NCBI RefSeq assembly: GCF_002694385.1
Contig: NZ_NZMB01000012.1
Coordinates: 95,934 to 159,933 of the forward strand
Source: Sneathiella sp.
GTDB taxonomy: Bacteria > Pseudomonadota > Alphaproteobacteria > Sneathiellales > Sneathiellaceae
Length of the DNA stretch: 64,000 nt
Direction: 5' to 3'
A program made the position numbers and the translations under genes. Positions 20,178 through 31,256 of this stretch are shown here, piece by piece (the first letter of the stretch is position 1; the number at the start of each line of letters is the position of its first letter). The notes under the pieces were generated by a model. The model was not told the DNA's origin. It saw only the letters and a list, made by a program, of their open reading frames with translations, and did not search any database.

Positions 20178-21377
20178 CTATTTTCGCGTCAGCCGGAGCG
20201 CCAGCGGACCGACGAGTGTAATCGCCCCCATGGAGATAAACATCAGCCCCCAGGCTGTCGTTGATTCCGTTCCGCCAGAACGGTCCAGCACAATGCCCGC
20301 AACGACCGGCCCGATCATGCCACCACCAAACCCGAGAAAGCTGTGCACTGCCATGGTGGCACCGCGCAGCTCCGTCGGCGCGCTGCCAACTGCACCCGCC
20401 GTGATGGATGAGGAATCTGCCGTAATCATGAAGCCATAGACAAGCGCCATGGCAACAACGAATACAAACGGCAGGTTCGCCGTAAACCCAATACTGAACG
20501 AAAACAGCAGGCAGAAAATCATCACCAGGGTAATGGCCCGCTGCCGTCCGATTTTGAGGGACAGTTCATTGCCGAGGACACTGGATGGCAATCCGACGAA
20601 AACGGCAAGGGCTGTAATCGTTGCCACATCCATCCAGGCCGGCGCCTCTGTCAGAGTGTGGGCATAGACAAGAAACGCCAACAGGAAAGAGCGCATCGTC
20701 ACCAGCTCCCACGTGTGGCAGATATAGGCGATGATATACCCCATGCTGAAACGATTGGTAAGTACGGGCGCGTAATTGAAAATCTGCGACCAGGGACGGG
20801 GCGCGGTCAGGGACTTCGGTGATGTCGCCAACAGGATAATTGCGATGGAAACAGGCGGCCCGATGATGACGGAGATCATCGCCGCCTCCCACCCCAGCCA
20901 GAGATGAACCTGTCCCACCAGCAGGAAGGAGACTGCGGAGCCGGTCGAAAAACTGGCCGTATAAAAGGCGATGGCACGCGACTGATCACCGGGCGGCAAC
21001 CGGTCCGTCAGCAATTTCAGGCCCGGCATATAGGTGCAGCCAAGCCCAGCACCCGACAGAAACCGCCAGGGCAGGGCCGAAGAAAAATCATGGGCAAGAT
21101 AGGCAAATCCATAAGCCCCGATGATCGCCATGCCACATCCGGTAAGGAAAACACGGCGCGCATCAATCCGGTCCGTCATGGATGTCATAACGGGGCCGAC
21201 CATCGTAAAGCCGAAGAAAAAGGCGGCATTGATCCAGCCCGCATCTTCGCCGGAGAGAGACCAATGGCTGAAAAAGAAGGGCGTCATCGCGGGAAATGTG
21301 GCAAAGGAGGACATTGCCGTAATTTCGGCGATACAAAGCGCGAGCGTCAGCCGCGACCCTGTGATGCTGATTGCCAA
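20178..21377 (-). CDS. MFS transporter
   Basis: A 399-residue major facilitator with about 12 hydrophobic segments. The loop 2-3 motif A appears as MTDRIDARRVF, and GSAPTELRGATMAVHSFLGFGGG is the equivalent loop in the second half. The substrate is not predictable. The only upstream start after the in-frame stop, which is the GST stop codon, is TTG at 21377, and no ribosome site is visible. The start is therefore uncertain, or translation depends on the GST gene 15 bases upstream. Confidence 0.88.
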   Translation of the reverse strand: MAISITGSRLTLALCIAEITAMSSFATFPAMTPFFFSHWSLSGEDAGWINAAFFFGFTMVGPVMTSMTDRIDARRVFLTGCGMAIIGAYGFAYLAHDFSSALPWRFLSGAGLGCTYMPGLKLLTDRLPPGDQSRAIAFYTASFSTGSAVSFLLVGQVHLWLGWEAAMISVIIGPPVSIAIILLATSPKSLTAPRPWSQIFNYAPVLTNRFSMGYIIAYICHTWELVTMRSFLLAFLVYAHTLTEAPAWMDVATITALAVFVGLPSSVLGNELSLKIGRQRAITLVMIFCLLFSFSIGFTANLPFVFVVAMALVYGFMITADSSSITAGAVGSAPTELRGATMAVHSFLGFGGGMIGPVVAGIVLDRSGGTESTTAWGLMFISMGAITLVGPLALRLTRK

Positions 21378-21392
21378 TGCAGGGCCAGACCG

Positions 21393-21992
21393 TTAAGCTG
21401 GCAAGGTACTGGCAAGGGATGGTCGCGTCACCATTTGCTCATACCACCGGGCCAGCTTGGGCCGTCCGTCACGCCATTGTTCATTGCCAAATCTGAAATC
21501 ATGATAGCCAAGGGCGCAGGCGACGGCGATTGTGCCGATATTCAGATTCTGCCCATAATTTTCCGCTTGCCGTTCCATCTCATCAAGGCAGTTTTCCATG
21601 GACAATTTCAATCGTCCCGCCCAGCTTGGTGAGCCTTCCCCGGCGGGCAGAATGCTATCCACGCGGCGTTGATAGGCGGCGTCGGTCATTCCGTTGGCCA
21701 TGGCATGCAGGGTCAGAACCCGCCACCGCTCCGGCCCGGCGGATGGAAACAGTTTCGGCCCCTCGCCAATATTATCGAGATATTCGCAAATAACGATAGA
21801 ATCATAGAGAATTTCGCCAGTATTCAGCGTGAGGCTCGGTACTTTTCCAAGCGGGTTCGCAGCATTGATGCCTTTGAACATGTCGCTATGGTCTGAATCG
21901 ACAATCTCGATTTTATCCAGCAAACCATGCTCGATAGCCGTGATCCTGACCTTGCGGACAAAGGGGGATAGAGCGCTGTAACAGAGCTTCAT
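21393..21992 (-). CDS. Glutathione S-transferase family protein
   Basis: A 199-residue cytosolic GST-fold protein. The thioredoxin-like N-terminal domain begins MKLCYSALSPFVRKVRI, which resembles YfcF/YibF-type bacterial GSTs, and it has the cis-Pro region NPLGKVPSL and the glutathione-binding LYDSIVICEYLD. The helical domain follows from about residue 85. The specific substrate is unknown. It stands between the lpd terminator and the MFS gene on the minus strand, and the short gap to the MFS gene suggests that the two are co-transcribed. Confidence 0.9.
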   Translation of the reverse strand: MKLCYSALSPFVRKVRITAIEHGLLDKIEIVDSDHSDMFKGINAANPLGKVPSLTLNTGEILYDSIVICEYLDNIGEGPKLFPSAGPERWRVLTLHAMANGMTDAAYQRRVDSILPAGEGSPSWAGRLKLSMENCLDEMERQAENYGQNLNIGTIAVACALGYHDFRFGNEQWRDGRPKLARWYEQMVTRPSLASTLPA

Positions 21993-22023
21993 AACGTCTC
22001 CTTGAGCTTACGTGGCTTTCAGA

Positions 22024-22059
22024 AATAAATAACGGGCCGGAATTTTCCGACCCGTTATT
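22024..22059 (-). terminator. Terminator after lpd
   Basis: Arms AATAACGGG and CCCGTTATT enclose a further CGGAA/TTCCG stem. On the minus strand the hairpin is followed by a T-rich ATTTATTTCT. It starts about 25 bases past the lpd stop and closes the odh-lpd transcription unit. Confidence 0.8.
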
Positions 22060-22082
22060 GTGCTAACCGATTTGTGAAAAGG

Positions 22083-23486
22083 TCAACTGTTTATTGTCCG
22101 TCCGGCAACGGCGAGCGCCGCTTCCTTGACCGCTTCATTCAGCGTCGGATGGGCATGACAGGTTCGGGCAATATCTTCGGAGGAGGCACCGAATTCCATC
22201 GCCAGCACGCATTCATGAATGATCGTCCCCGCATCGGGGCCGATAATATGCACGCCCAGCACCTTGTCCGATTTCTTGTCGGCGAGGATTTTGACAAAAC
22301 CTTCGGTATATCCATTTGCCCGGGCGCGGCTGTTGGCCATAAACGGCACCTTGCCGACATTATAGTCCGTACCCGCTTCTTTAAGCTGCTCTTCCGTCTT
22401 GCCGACGGTCGCCACTTCCGGCCAGGTATAGATGACGCCCGGAATGGTGTCGTAATTGATATGGGGCTTCTGTCCGGCCAGCTTCTCGACGCAGACAACG
22501 CCTTCATCCTCTGCCTTATGGGCGAGCATCGGTCCTTCGATCACATCGCCGATGGCGTAAATTCCATCGACCGAGGATTTGAAATTCTTGTCAACGACAA
22601 TCCGCCCGGCGCGATCTTTCTCAACGCCGAGATCATCGAGGCCAAGGCCTTCGGTATAAGGGCGGCGGCCAATGGCGACCAGCACCACATCGGCTTTCAG
22701 CGTTTCCGCATCACCACCTTTTGAGGGTTCCATGGTCAGGGTAACGCCGGACTTGGCCTTTTTCGCGCCCGTGACTTTCTTGCCGAGCAGGAATTCAATC
22801 CCCTGCTTTTTCAGAATACGCTGGGTATTCTTGGCAACTTCATTGTCCGTCCCCGGCAGGATCCGGTCGAGGAATTCAACAACCGTCACCTCCGCCCCGA
22901 GACGGCGCCAGACAGTTCCGAGTTCCAGCCCGATGACACCCGCGCCGATCACGATCATCTTTTTCGGGACCTTCGGCAGTTCCAGCGCCCCGGTGGAGGA
23001 GACAATCTGCTTTTCGTCAATTTCCACATTGGGAAGCGGCGTCACCTCGGATCCGGTTGCGATCAGGATGTTCTTCGCCTTCAGCGTCTTGGCATCCTCC
23101 CCCTCAACAGCGATGCGTCCGCCGCCTTCAAGGGTTGCCGCGCCTTTCACATAGGTGACCTTGTTTTTCTTGAAGAGAAACTCGATCCCCTGCGTCAGAC
23201 CTTTCACCGTCTCCTGTTTCTGGCCCATCATCTTGTCCAGATCAAGCTTGAGGGAACCAACAGTAATGCCCCGGCTTTCGAAGCTGTGCTGCGCCTCCTC
23301 ATACAGTTCAGAAGACTGCAACAGCGCCTTGGACGGAATACAGCCGACATTAAGACACACGCCGCCAAGCGCCCCGCGCTTTTCAACACAGGCTGTCTTC
23401 ATGCCAAGCTGCGCCGCCCGGATGGCCGCAGTGTAGCCACCGGGACCGCCGCCAATTACGACCAGATCGAAAGTCTCATTGCTCAT
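22083..23486 (-). CDS. lpdA: Dihydrolipoyl dehydrogenase (E3)
   Basis: A 467-residue flavoprotein that reoxidises the lipoyl groups of the 2-oxoglutarate dehydrogenase complex with NAD+. The FAD site [19 protein letters not shown], the redox disulfide Cys44/Cys49 ([16 protein letters not shown]), the NAD site [12 protein letters not shown], the second FAD motif [17 protein letters not shown], and the catalytic His-Glu of [14 protein letters not shown] are all present. It is the third gene after odhA and odhB, 26 bases past odhB, with a GAGG ribosome site. It is therefore most likely the E3 dedicated to this complex, although E3 can be shared. Confidence 0.96.
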   Translation of the reverse strand: MSNETFDLVVIGGGPGGYTAAIRAAQLGMKTACVEKRGALGGVCLNVGCIPSKALLQSSELYEEAQHSFESRGITVGSLKLDLDKMMGQKQETVKGLTQGIEFLFKKNKVTYVKGAATLEGGGRIAVEGEDAKTLKAKNILIATGSEVTPLPNVEIDEKQIVSSTGALELPKVPKKMIVIGAGVIGLELGTVWRRLGAEVTVVEFLDRILPGTDNEVAKNTQRILKKQGIEFLLGKKVTGAKKAKSGVTLTMEPSKGGDAETLKADVVLVAIGRRPYTEGLGLDDLGVEKDRAGRIVVDKNFKSSVDGIYAIGDVIEGPMLAHKAEDEGVVCVEKLAGQKPHINYDTIPGVIYTWPEVATVGKTEEQLKEAGTDYNVGKVPFMANSRARANGYTEGFVKILADKKSDKVLGVHIIGPDAGTIIHECVLAMEFGASSEDIARTCHAHPTLNEAVKEAALAVAGRTINS

Positions 23487-23512
23487 CTTATCCTCATATC
23501 CTTCTGGATTGA

Positions 23513-24793
23513 TCAGAGGTCCAGCAGCAGCCGTTGCGGATCCTCAAGCGCTTCCTTGACACGAACCAGGAAGGTCACGGCTTCCTTGCCGTCAATGATC
23601 CGGTGATCATAGGTGAGGGCCAGATACATCATCGGGCGAATTTTGATCTCTCCCTTGACGACCATTGGACGTTCCTGAATCTTGTGCATCCCAAGAACAG
23701 CGGCCTGCGGCGGGTTCAGGATCGGCGACGACATCAGCGAGCCATAAACGCCGCCATTCGTGATCGTAAAGGTACCGCCCTGCAATTCGGCCATGCTGAG
23801 CTTGCCATCCCGCGCTTTCTTACCAAGCTCGGCAATTCCCTTCTCAACATCGGCGAAGCTGAGCGTATCGGCGTCCCGAAGAACCGGCACCACAAGACCG
23901 GAATCCGTCCCGACAGCAATGCCGATATTATAGTAGTTTTTATAAACCATATAATCGCCGTCAATCTCCGCATTCACAGCGGGCAGTTCCTGCAAGGCCG
24001 CGATGGAAGCCTTCGTAAAGAAGGACATGAAGCCGAGCTTCACCCCATGCTTTTTGACAAAGCGATCCTGATATTCACTGCGCAGATCCAGCATTGCCGT
24101 CATGTCCACCTCATTATAGGTGGTCAGCATGGCGGCTGTGTTCTGCGCATCTTTCAGGCGGCTTGCAATGCTCTTGCGCAAACGGGTCATCTTCACCCGT
24201 TCCTCGCGCGCTTCCTCCGCCCGGGGGCCGGAAGGAGCCGCGGGCGCAGAGGCCGGCGCCGCCGGAGCAGAAGCGGCCGCGGGGGCCGCCGCCGGAGAGG
24301 CGCCGCCATTTTCAAGGGCCTCCAGAACATCCCCCTTGGTGATGCGTCCGTCCTTGCCGGTGCCGCGAATACGGCTGGCATCAAGATTATTCTCATCAAT
24401 CAGCTTCTGGGCTGCGGGCAGGACTTCCGCAGCGCCCTCACCTGACGGAGCGGGTGCCGGAGCCTCTGCTGTAGGAGCCGCTTTTGCGGCTGCAGGCTGC
24501 TCCTTCGCTTTTTCCTCTGGTTTTTCAGCGGCCGGAGCAGGTGCACTGCCGCTGGCGCCCGCCTTAATGTGGCCCAGCAGAGCGCCAACTTCCACATCCT
24601 CGCCTTCCGCGACGATGATTTCTTCCAGCCGCCCGGATTCCAGCGCATTGACTTCAAGGGTCACCTTGTCCGTCTCCAACTCGACGATCGGCTCATCCTT
24701 GGTGACCGTCTCGCCAACCTTTTTGAACCACTGGCCTACCGTTGCTTCCGTGACTGATTCCCCGAGTGCGGGAACACGAATTTCCACCGTCAT
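23513..24793 (-). CDS. odhB: 2-Oxoglutarate dehydrogenase E2, dihydrolipoyl succinyltransferase
   Basis: A 426-residue E2 core subunit. It has one N-terminal lipoyl domain (about residues 2-77, with the lipoylated Lys43 in [11 protein letters not shown]), an Ala/Pro-rich linker and an E3/E1-binding domain (about 120-160, [25 protein letters not shown] region). A second Ala/Pro linker leads to the catalytic domain (about 195-426) with [17 protein letters not shown]. It transfers succinyl groups to CoA in the TCA cycle. The gene begins 9 bases after the odhA stop. The single lipoyl domain and sequence fit SucB rather than the pyruvate dehydrogenase E2. Confidence 0.96.
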   Translation of the reverse strand: MTVEIRVPALGESVTEATVGQWFKKVGETVTKDEPIVELETDKVTLEVNALESGRLEEIIVAEGEDVEVGALLGHIKAGASGSAPAPAAEKPEEKAKEQPAAAKAAPTAEAPAPAPSGEGAAEVLPAAQKLIDENNLDASRIRGTGKDGRITKGDVLEALENGGASPAAAPAAASAPAAPASAPAAPSGPRAEEAREERVKMTRLRKSIASRLKDAQNTAAMLTTYNEVDMTAMLDLRSEYQDRFVKKHGVKLGFMSFFTKASIAALQELPAVNAEIDGDYMVYKNYYNIGIAVGTDSGLVVPVLRDADTLSFADVEKGIAELGKKARDGKLSMAELQGGTFTITNGGVYGSLMSSPILNPPQAAVLGMHKIQERPMVVKGEIKIRPMMYLALTYDHRIIDGKEAVTFLVRVKEALEDPQRLLLDL

Positions 24794-24802
24794 TTTGACT
24801 TC

Positions 24803-27691
24803 CTATTCCGATTTGACGCCGAGCGCGTCATCCACCAATGCGTTTTGTTCCAGAACATGCTTTTTCAAAAGGCCCGTTGCCGGCGATGCCGCTTCCTTAC
24901 GGCCGGCATAGCGGGCACGTGTCACCTTCTTCATTTTGACATCCGCAAATGCTTTTTCCAAATGCGGCTCCACGAAGGACCAGGCTCCCATATTCTTCGG
25001 CTCTTCCTGACACCAGACAACTTCCTCTACATGCCGGAAGTTCTGGAGCTCCTGCTCAAGCGCCTGATAGGGGAAGGGGTAAAGCTGTTCAAGCCGCAGG
25101 AAATAGGTGTGCTTGTCACCCAGTTCTTCCCGCCGGGCATAAAGATCATAATAAACCTTACCCGAGCACAACACGATGCGTTTGACATCCTTGTCCGCGC
25201 AAAGCTTTTCATTATCGTAAAGGACGCGATGGAAGCTGGAGCCCGGCCCCATCTCTTCCAGCGTCGAGACGGCCAGCTTGTGCCGCAAAAGCGATTTCGG
25301 CGTCATCACCACAAGCGGTTTGCGGAATTTGCGATGGATCTGACGGCGCAGGGCGTGGAAATAGTTGGCCGGCGTCGTACAGTTGACCACCTGCCAGTTA
25401 TCTTCCGCAGAGAGCTGCAGATACCGTTCCAGACGGGCAGAAGAATGTTCCGGTCCCTGCCCTTCATAGCCATGCGGCAACAACAGGACAAGGCCACTCA
25501 TCCGCAGCCATTTTGCCTCACCGCTGCAAATGAACTGGTCGATGATAACCTGCGCCCCGTTGGCGAAATCACCGAACTGCGCTTCCCACAGGACTAGCGC
25601 ATTCGGCTCCGCCAGGGTGTAGCCATACTCATACCCCAGCACCGCCGCCTCGGAAAGAAGGCTGTCAATCACCTCATAATGCGCCTGCTCACCGCCAAGG
25701 TTGTTCAGCGGAATATAACGATCCTCCGTCACCTGATCGACGATAACCGAATGACGCTGCGAAAATGTTCCGCGCCCGCTGTCCTGGCCGGACAGACGAA
25801 CCGGGTAGTTTTCCTTCAGCAGCGAGCCAAATGCCAGCGCCTCCGCCGTCGCCCAGTCAATGCCCTGACCGGTGTCGATCATCTGCTTTTTGGCTTTCAG
25901 GATGCGCTTCAGTGTCCGGTGAACATTATGTTCCTCCGGAATATTTGTGAGGGCGTTCCCGATGTCCTTCAGCTGGTCGAGTTCCACCGCGGTGGTGCCG
26001 CGCCGGGCGCCTTCATCGGCCCGCCCGAAGCCCTGCCAGCGGCCTTCGAACCAGTCCGCCTTGTTCGGCTTGAAGCTGTTAGCCGCTTCATATTGCTTCT
26101 CGAGATAATCCTTAAACTCGGCAATCCAGCCTTCAACCTCCTGTTCGGTGACAATCTTTTCACCGATCAGTTTCTTGGCGTAGATCTGCATTGTCGTCGG
26201 ATGCTGCGCAATCGTGCGGTACATCAGCGGTTGAGTGAAGGCCGGTTCGTCCCCTTCGTTATGGCCATGACGGCGATAACAGAACATGTCAATCACGACA
26301 TCAATCTGGAAGAGCTGGCGGAATTCTGTGGCAATCTTGGCGACGTGGCAAACCGCTTCCGGATCATCGCCATTGACGTGGAAAATCGGCGCCATCACCA
26401 TTTTTCCGACATCGGACGGATAGGGGCTGGAGCGCGAAAATTTCGGGCTGGTCGTGAAGCCGATCTGGTTGTTGACCACAAAATGAATGGTGCCAGAAAT
26501 CCGGTAGCCTTTCAGCTCCGAAAGGCCGAAACACTCCGCCACGATCCCCTGACCGGCAAAGGCCGCATCACCATGCAGCAACAGCGGCATGACCTTGCCG
26601 CCGACATCCGGCCCGATCTGTGCCTGCTTCGCCCGCGCTTTACCGAGGACGACGGGATTGACCGCCTCCAGATGCGACGGGTTCGCCGTCAGCGACAGAT
26701 GAACGTTATTGCCGTCAAACTCCCGGTCGGAAGACGTGCCCAGATGATATTTCACGTCACCGGAGCCTTCAACATCTTCCGGATTTGCCGGATTGCCCTG
26801 AAATTCCGAAAAGACGGCGCGGAACGGTTTCGCCATCACATTGGTCAGCACATTGAGACGACCACGATGTGGCATGCCGAGAACAATCTCCTGCACACCA
26901 AGCTGGCCGCCGCGCTTGATAACGCCTTCCATGGCGGGAATAAGGGCTTCGGCGCCGTCGAGGCCAAAACGTTTTGTGCCCGTGTATTTCACATTCAGGA
27001 AATGCTCGAATCCCTCCGCCTCAATCAGCTTGCGCAGGATCGCCACCTTGCCTTCCTGGGTAAAGGAGACTTCCTTGTGGCGGCCTTCGATACGTTCCTG
27101 AATCCAGGCCTTCTGCTCCGGATCTTGTATATGCATGAATTCGACGCCAATGGTCGAACAATAGGTCCGCTTCACAATGGAGAGAATATCCCGAATATTG
27201 CCGCTTTCGAGGCCCAGCACATTGTCGAGAAAGATCTGCCGATCCCAATCCTCTTCCTTGAAGCCGTAAGTCGCCGGATTGAGTTCCGGATGTTCCTTCG
27301 GAATTTCAAGGCCAAGCGGATCAAGGTTAGCCTTCAAATGGCCCCGCACCCGGTAGGAGCGGATCAGCATCAGCGCCCGGATTGTATCAATGGCGGCAGC
27401 GCGGACATCCACTTCCGATGCCCCGGCCTTTTCCGCCCGGGCTGCCGCGCGGTTGGCCGCATCGCCCAGAATGCCATACTCATCCTCGGGATCCAGCCCG
27501 TTAGTCGGCGTCCAGGGGGCCCCCCGGGTTTCCGCAATAACGGTTTCAGCATCATCGCCGAGCGAGCGGAAATACTGCTGCCAGCTTACATCAACCGAAG
27601 AGGGGTCATCGAGAAAACGCGTATAGAGCTGCTCAATGAATCCGGCGTTGGACCCAAAGAGGAAAGAGGAATTTTCCAATTGCTGAACCAT
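24803..27691 (-). CDS. odhA: 2-Oxoglutarate dehydrogenase E1 component
   Basis: A 962-residue thiamine diphosphate enzyme that decarboxylates 2-oxoglutarate. The N-terminal segment NSSFLFGSNAGFIEQLYTRF is the short E2-binding element. The ThDP and metal site is seen in LLLHGDAAFAGQGIVAECF, and YRRHGHNEGDEPAFTQPLMY and the C-terminal transketolase-like domain (about residues 600-940) are typical of the SucA family. The length is normal. It lies between sucD and odhB. The ATG is preceded by a strong hairpin and lacks an ordinary nearby ribosome site, which may affect translation. Confidence 0.97.
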   Translation of the reverse strand: MVQQLENSSFLFGSNAGFIEQLYTRFLDDPSSVDVSWQQYFRSLGDDAETVIAETRGAPWTPTNGLDPEDEYGILGDAANRAAARAEKAGASEVDVRAAAIDTIRALMLIRSYRVRGHLKANLDPLGLEIPKEHPELNPATYGFKEEDWDRQIFLDNVLGLESGNIRDILSIVKRTYCSTIGVEFMHIQDPEQKAWIQERIEGRHKEVSFTQEGKVAILRKLIEAEGFEHFLNVKYTGTKRFGLDGAEALIPAMEGVIKRGGQLGVQEIVLGMPHRGRLNVLTNVMAKPFRAVFSEFQGNPANPEDVEGSGDVKYHLGTSSDREFDGNNVHLSLTANPSHLEAVNPVVLGKARAKQAQIGPDVGGKVMPLLLHGDAAFAGQGIVAECFGLSELKGYRISGTIHFVVNNQIGFTTSPKFSRSSPYPSDVGKMVMAPIFHVNGDDPEAVCHVAKIATEFRQLFQIDVVIDMFCYRRHGHNEGDEPAFTQPLMYRTIAQHPTTMQIYAKKLIGEKIVTEQEVEGWIAEFKDYLEKQYEAANSFKPNKADWFEGRWQGFGRADEGARRGTTAVELDQLKDIGNALTNIPEEHNVHRTLKRILKAKKQMIDTGQGIDWATAEALAFGSLLKENYPVRLSGQDSGRGTFSQRHSVIVDQVTEDRYIPLNNLGGEQAHYEVIDSLLSEAAVLGYEYGYTLAEPNALVLWEAQFGDFANGAQVIIDQFICSGEAKWLRMSGLVLLLPHGYEGQGPEHSSARLERYLQLSAEDNWQVVNCTTPANYFHALRRQIHRKFRKPLVVMTPKSLLRHKLAVSTLEEMGPGSSFHRVLYDNEKLCADKDVKRIVLCSGKVYYDLYARREELGDKHTYFLRLEQLYPFPYQALEQELQNFRHVEEVVWCQEEPKNMGAWSFVEPHLEKAFADVKMKKVTRARYAGRKEAASPATGLLKKHVLEQNALVDDALGVKSE

Positions 27692-27701
27692 TCTGCATTA
27701 C

Positions 27702-27721
27702 GGGCGGGATTTCTCCCGCCC
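27702..27721 (-). promoter_or_regulatory. Stem-loop immediately upstream of the odhA start
   Basis: On the minus strand GGGCGGGA, a GAAA tetraloop and TCCCGCCC form a perfect 8-bp stem ending about 10 bases before the odhA ATG. There is no T-run, so it is not a normal terminator. The only Shine-Dalgarno-like sequence (GGGAG) lies in its 5' arm and loop. Confidence 0.6.
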
Positions 27722-27763
27722 CCTATAAGAGTCAATACATAAGTAATGGTTAACCTTACCAGA

Positions 27764-28639
27764 TCAACCTTTCAAAACCCTTACCAAAGTGGAGCCCAGA
27801 GCCGCCGGGCTGTCAGACACCGTGATACCGGCGCTGCGCATGGCCTCCATTTTGTCTTCTGCGCCACCTTTACCACCGGAAATGATGGCTCCGGCATGGC
27901 CCATGCGGCGACCGGGCGGTGCCGTCACACCGGCAATAAATCCGACAACCGGCTTCTTGACTTTGGATGATTTCAGAAACGCCGCCGCTTCCTCCTCGGC
28001 TGATCCGCCGATTTCACCGATCATAATGATGGATTCCGTTTCATCGTCCCCCAGGAACATATCCAGGCAGTCGATAAAATTGGTGCCGTTCACCGGGTCT
28101 CCGCCAATACCGATACAGGTGCTCTGTCCAAGACCTGCCGCCGTTGTCTGGGCAACCGCTTCATAGGTCAGCGTCCCCGAACGGGAAACAATGCCGACAT
28201 TGCCACGACGATGGATATGCCCCGGCATAATGCCGATCTTGCATTCATCGGGCGTGATCACACCCGGGCAGTTCGGGCCGATAAGACGGGATTTGCTGTT
28301 TCTCAGCGCCCGCTTGACGCGCACCATATCGAGAACCGGAATGCCTTCAGTAATACAGACAATCAGCTCGATTTCCGCATCGATCGCTTCCAGGATGGCA
28401 TCGGCGGCAAAGGGCGGCGGCACGTAGATGACGCTGGCGTTCGCTTCGGTGACCGCACGCGCTTCGGCAACCGTATTGAAGATCGGCAGGCTGAGATGTG
28501 TCTCCCCGCCTTTGCCGGGCGTGACGCCGCCGACCATCTTCGTCCCATAAGCAATAGCCTGTTCGGAATGGAATGTCCCTTGCGACCCCGTGAAGCCCTG
28601 GCAGATAACTTTCGTGTCTTTATTGACGAGAACCGACAT
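27764..28639 (-). CDS. sucD: Succinyl-CoA synthetase alpha subunit
   Basis: A 291-residue subunit carrying the CoA site and the phospho-histidine of succinate-CoA ligase. The CoA-binding Rossmann fold (about residues 1-125) includes [17 protein letters not shown]. The phosphorylated His248 lies in [12 protein letters not shown], and [15 protein letters not shown] is conserved. The enzyme makes ATP or GTP from succinyl-CoA in the TCA cycle. Its ATG overlaps the sucC stop by one base (TAATG), so alpha and beta are translationally coupled. Confidence 0.97.
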   Translation of the reverse strand: MSVLVNKDTKVICQGFTGSQGTFHSEQAIAYGTKMVGGVTPGKGGETHLSLPIFNTVAEARAVTEANASVIYVPPPFAADAILEAIDAEIELIVCITEGIPVLDMVRVKRALRNSKSRLIGPNCPGVITPDECKIGIMPGHIHRRGNVGIVSRSGTLTYEAVAQTTAAGLGQSTCIGIGGDPVNGTNFIDCLDMFLGDDETESIIMIGEIGGSAEEEAAAFLKSSKVKKPVVGFIAGVTAPPGRRMGHAGAIISGGKGGAEDKMEAMRSAGITVSDSPAALGSTLVRVLKG

Positions 28640-29808
28640 TACGCTGCCTCCTTCACTGCTTTGACAATTTTCTCGGCAGCATCACCGAGATCGTCAGCCG
28701 ACAGAATGGGCAGCCCCGATTCCGCGAGAATTTTCTTACCCAAATCAACATTGGTGCCTTCAAGCCGCACCACAAGTGGCACACTGAGAGCGACTTCTTT
28801 CGCCGCCGCCACGACACCTTCCGCAATCACATCACAGCGCATGATGCCGCCGAAGATATTGACGAGAATGCCTTCAACATTTTCATCCTTCAGGATGATT
28901 TTGAAGGCTTCCGTCACCTTCTCGCGGGTGGCGCCACCGCCCACATCGAGGAAGTTGGCTGGCGTTCCGCCGTTAAGCTGGATGATATCCATCGTCGCCA
29001 TGGCGAGACCGGCGCCATTCACCATGCAGCCGATATTGCCATCGAGTTTGATGTAGTTAAGATCATATTGCGCCGCTTCCCTCTCCGCCGGATCTTCTTC
29101 GTCCGGGTCGCGGAGGTCCGCAATATCCTTGTGCCGGTAAAGGGCGTTATCATCGAAATTCATTTTCGCATCCAGCGCGATCACATCGCCGCCGCCGGTC
29201 ACGACAAGCGGGTTGATTTCAACCAGGCTTGCATCTGTATCAACGATCGCCTTATAAAGGGCCACGATGAATTTAACGGCCGCGCCGACCTGCTTGCCCT
29301 CAAGGCCGAGACCGAAAGCAATCTTGCGCGCATGGAACGGCATGACACCGGTTGCCGGGTCCACGCTGACCATCAGGATCTTTTCTGGCGTCTTCTCCGC
29401 AACTTCTTCAATATCCATCCCCCCTTCGGTGGAGGCCATGAAGGTCACGCAGTCTTTCGCCCGGTCAATGATCGCTCCGAGATAAAGCTCCCGCGCGATA
29501 TCGCACCCTTCTTCGATATAGACCCGCTTGACTTCCTTGCCTTCCGGCCCGGTCTGATGGGTGACAAGCTGCATCCCGATCATCGCCTGCGCCGTCTCTG
29601 CAACCGCGTCCAGTGATTTGACGACTTTAACGCCGCCGCCCTTACCACGACCGCCTGCATGAATCTGTGCCTTGACGACCCAGACCGGGCCTCCCAGCCC
29701 CTCTGCAACGGTCTTCGCTTCATCGGCGGTATAGGCCACACCGCCCCGCGGTACGGTAACACCGTATTTCGTGAGCAGGGCCTTCGCCTGATATTCATGA
29801 ATATTCAT
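28639..29808 (-). CDS. sucC: Succinyl-CoA synthetase beta subunit
   Basis: A 389-residue ATP-grasp subunit that binds nucleotide and succinate. The N-terminus [17 protein letters not shown], the nucleotide-binding [17 protein letters not shown], the metal and active-site [10 protein letters not shown], and [17 protein letters not shown] are all family signatures. It follows mdh after a terminator-containing gap of 133 bases and may therefore have its own promoter, though some read-through from mdh is likely. Confidence 0.97.
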   Translation of the reverse strand: MNIHEYQAKALLTKYGVTVPRGGVAYTADEAKTVAEGLGGPVWVVKAQIHAGGRGKGGGVKVVKSLDAVAETAQAMIGMQLVTHQTGPEGKEVKRVYIEEGCDIARELYLGAIIDRAKDCVTFMASTEGGMDIEEVAEKTPEKILMVSVDPATGVMPFHARKIAFGLGLEGKQVGAAVKFIVALYKAIVDTDASLVEINPLVVTGGGDVIALDAKMNFDDNALYRHKDIADLRDPDEEDPAEREAAQYDLNYIKLDGNIGCMVNGAGLAMATMDIIQLNGGTPANFLDVGGGATREKVTEAFKIILKDENVEGILVNIFGGIMRCDVIAEGVVAAAKEVALSVPLVVRLEGTNVDLGKKILAESGLPILSADDLGDAAEKIVKAVKEAA

Positions 29809-29894
29809 TGTTTTCCGTTATTGCTGTATTTAAAACATCAAAAAATGGGGGACCGATCTTCGGAAAGCCCATTGACGCTACGGTATCCCACCAT

Positions 29895-29929
29895 AAAAAG
29901 GGGCACAACCGGTTATTGCTGTGCCCTTT
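29895..29929 (-). terminator. Terminator between mdh and sucC
   Basis: On the minus strand GGGCACAG pairs with the GTGCCCC region around a loop of about 12 bases and is followed by TTTTT. It begins about 12 bases past the mdh stop and would separate, or attenuate between, mdh and sucCD-odhAB-lpd. Confidence 0.8.
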
Positions 29930-29941
29930 CATTTTACCTCG

Positions 29942-31256
<1,315 letters not shown>

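Noticed and set aside
25679..27742. A 687-codon open frame on the plus strand opposite odhA
   Set aside because: It mirrors the codon structure of odhA, has no recognisable domain and no ribosome site. It is a composition effect of the real gene.
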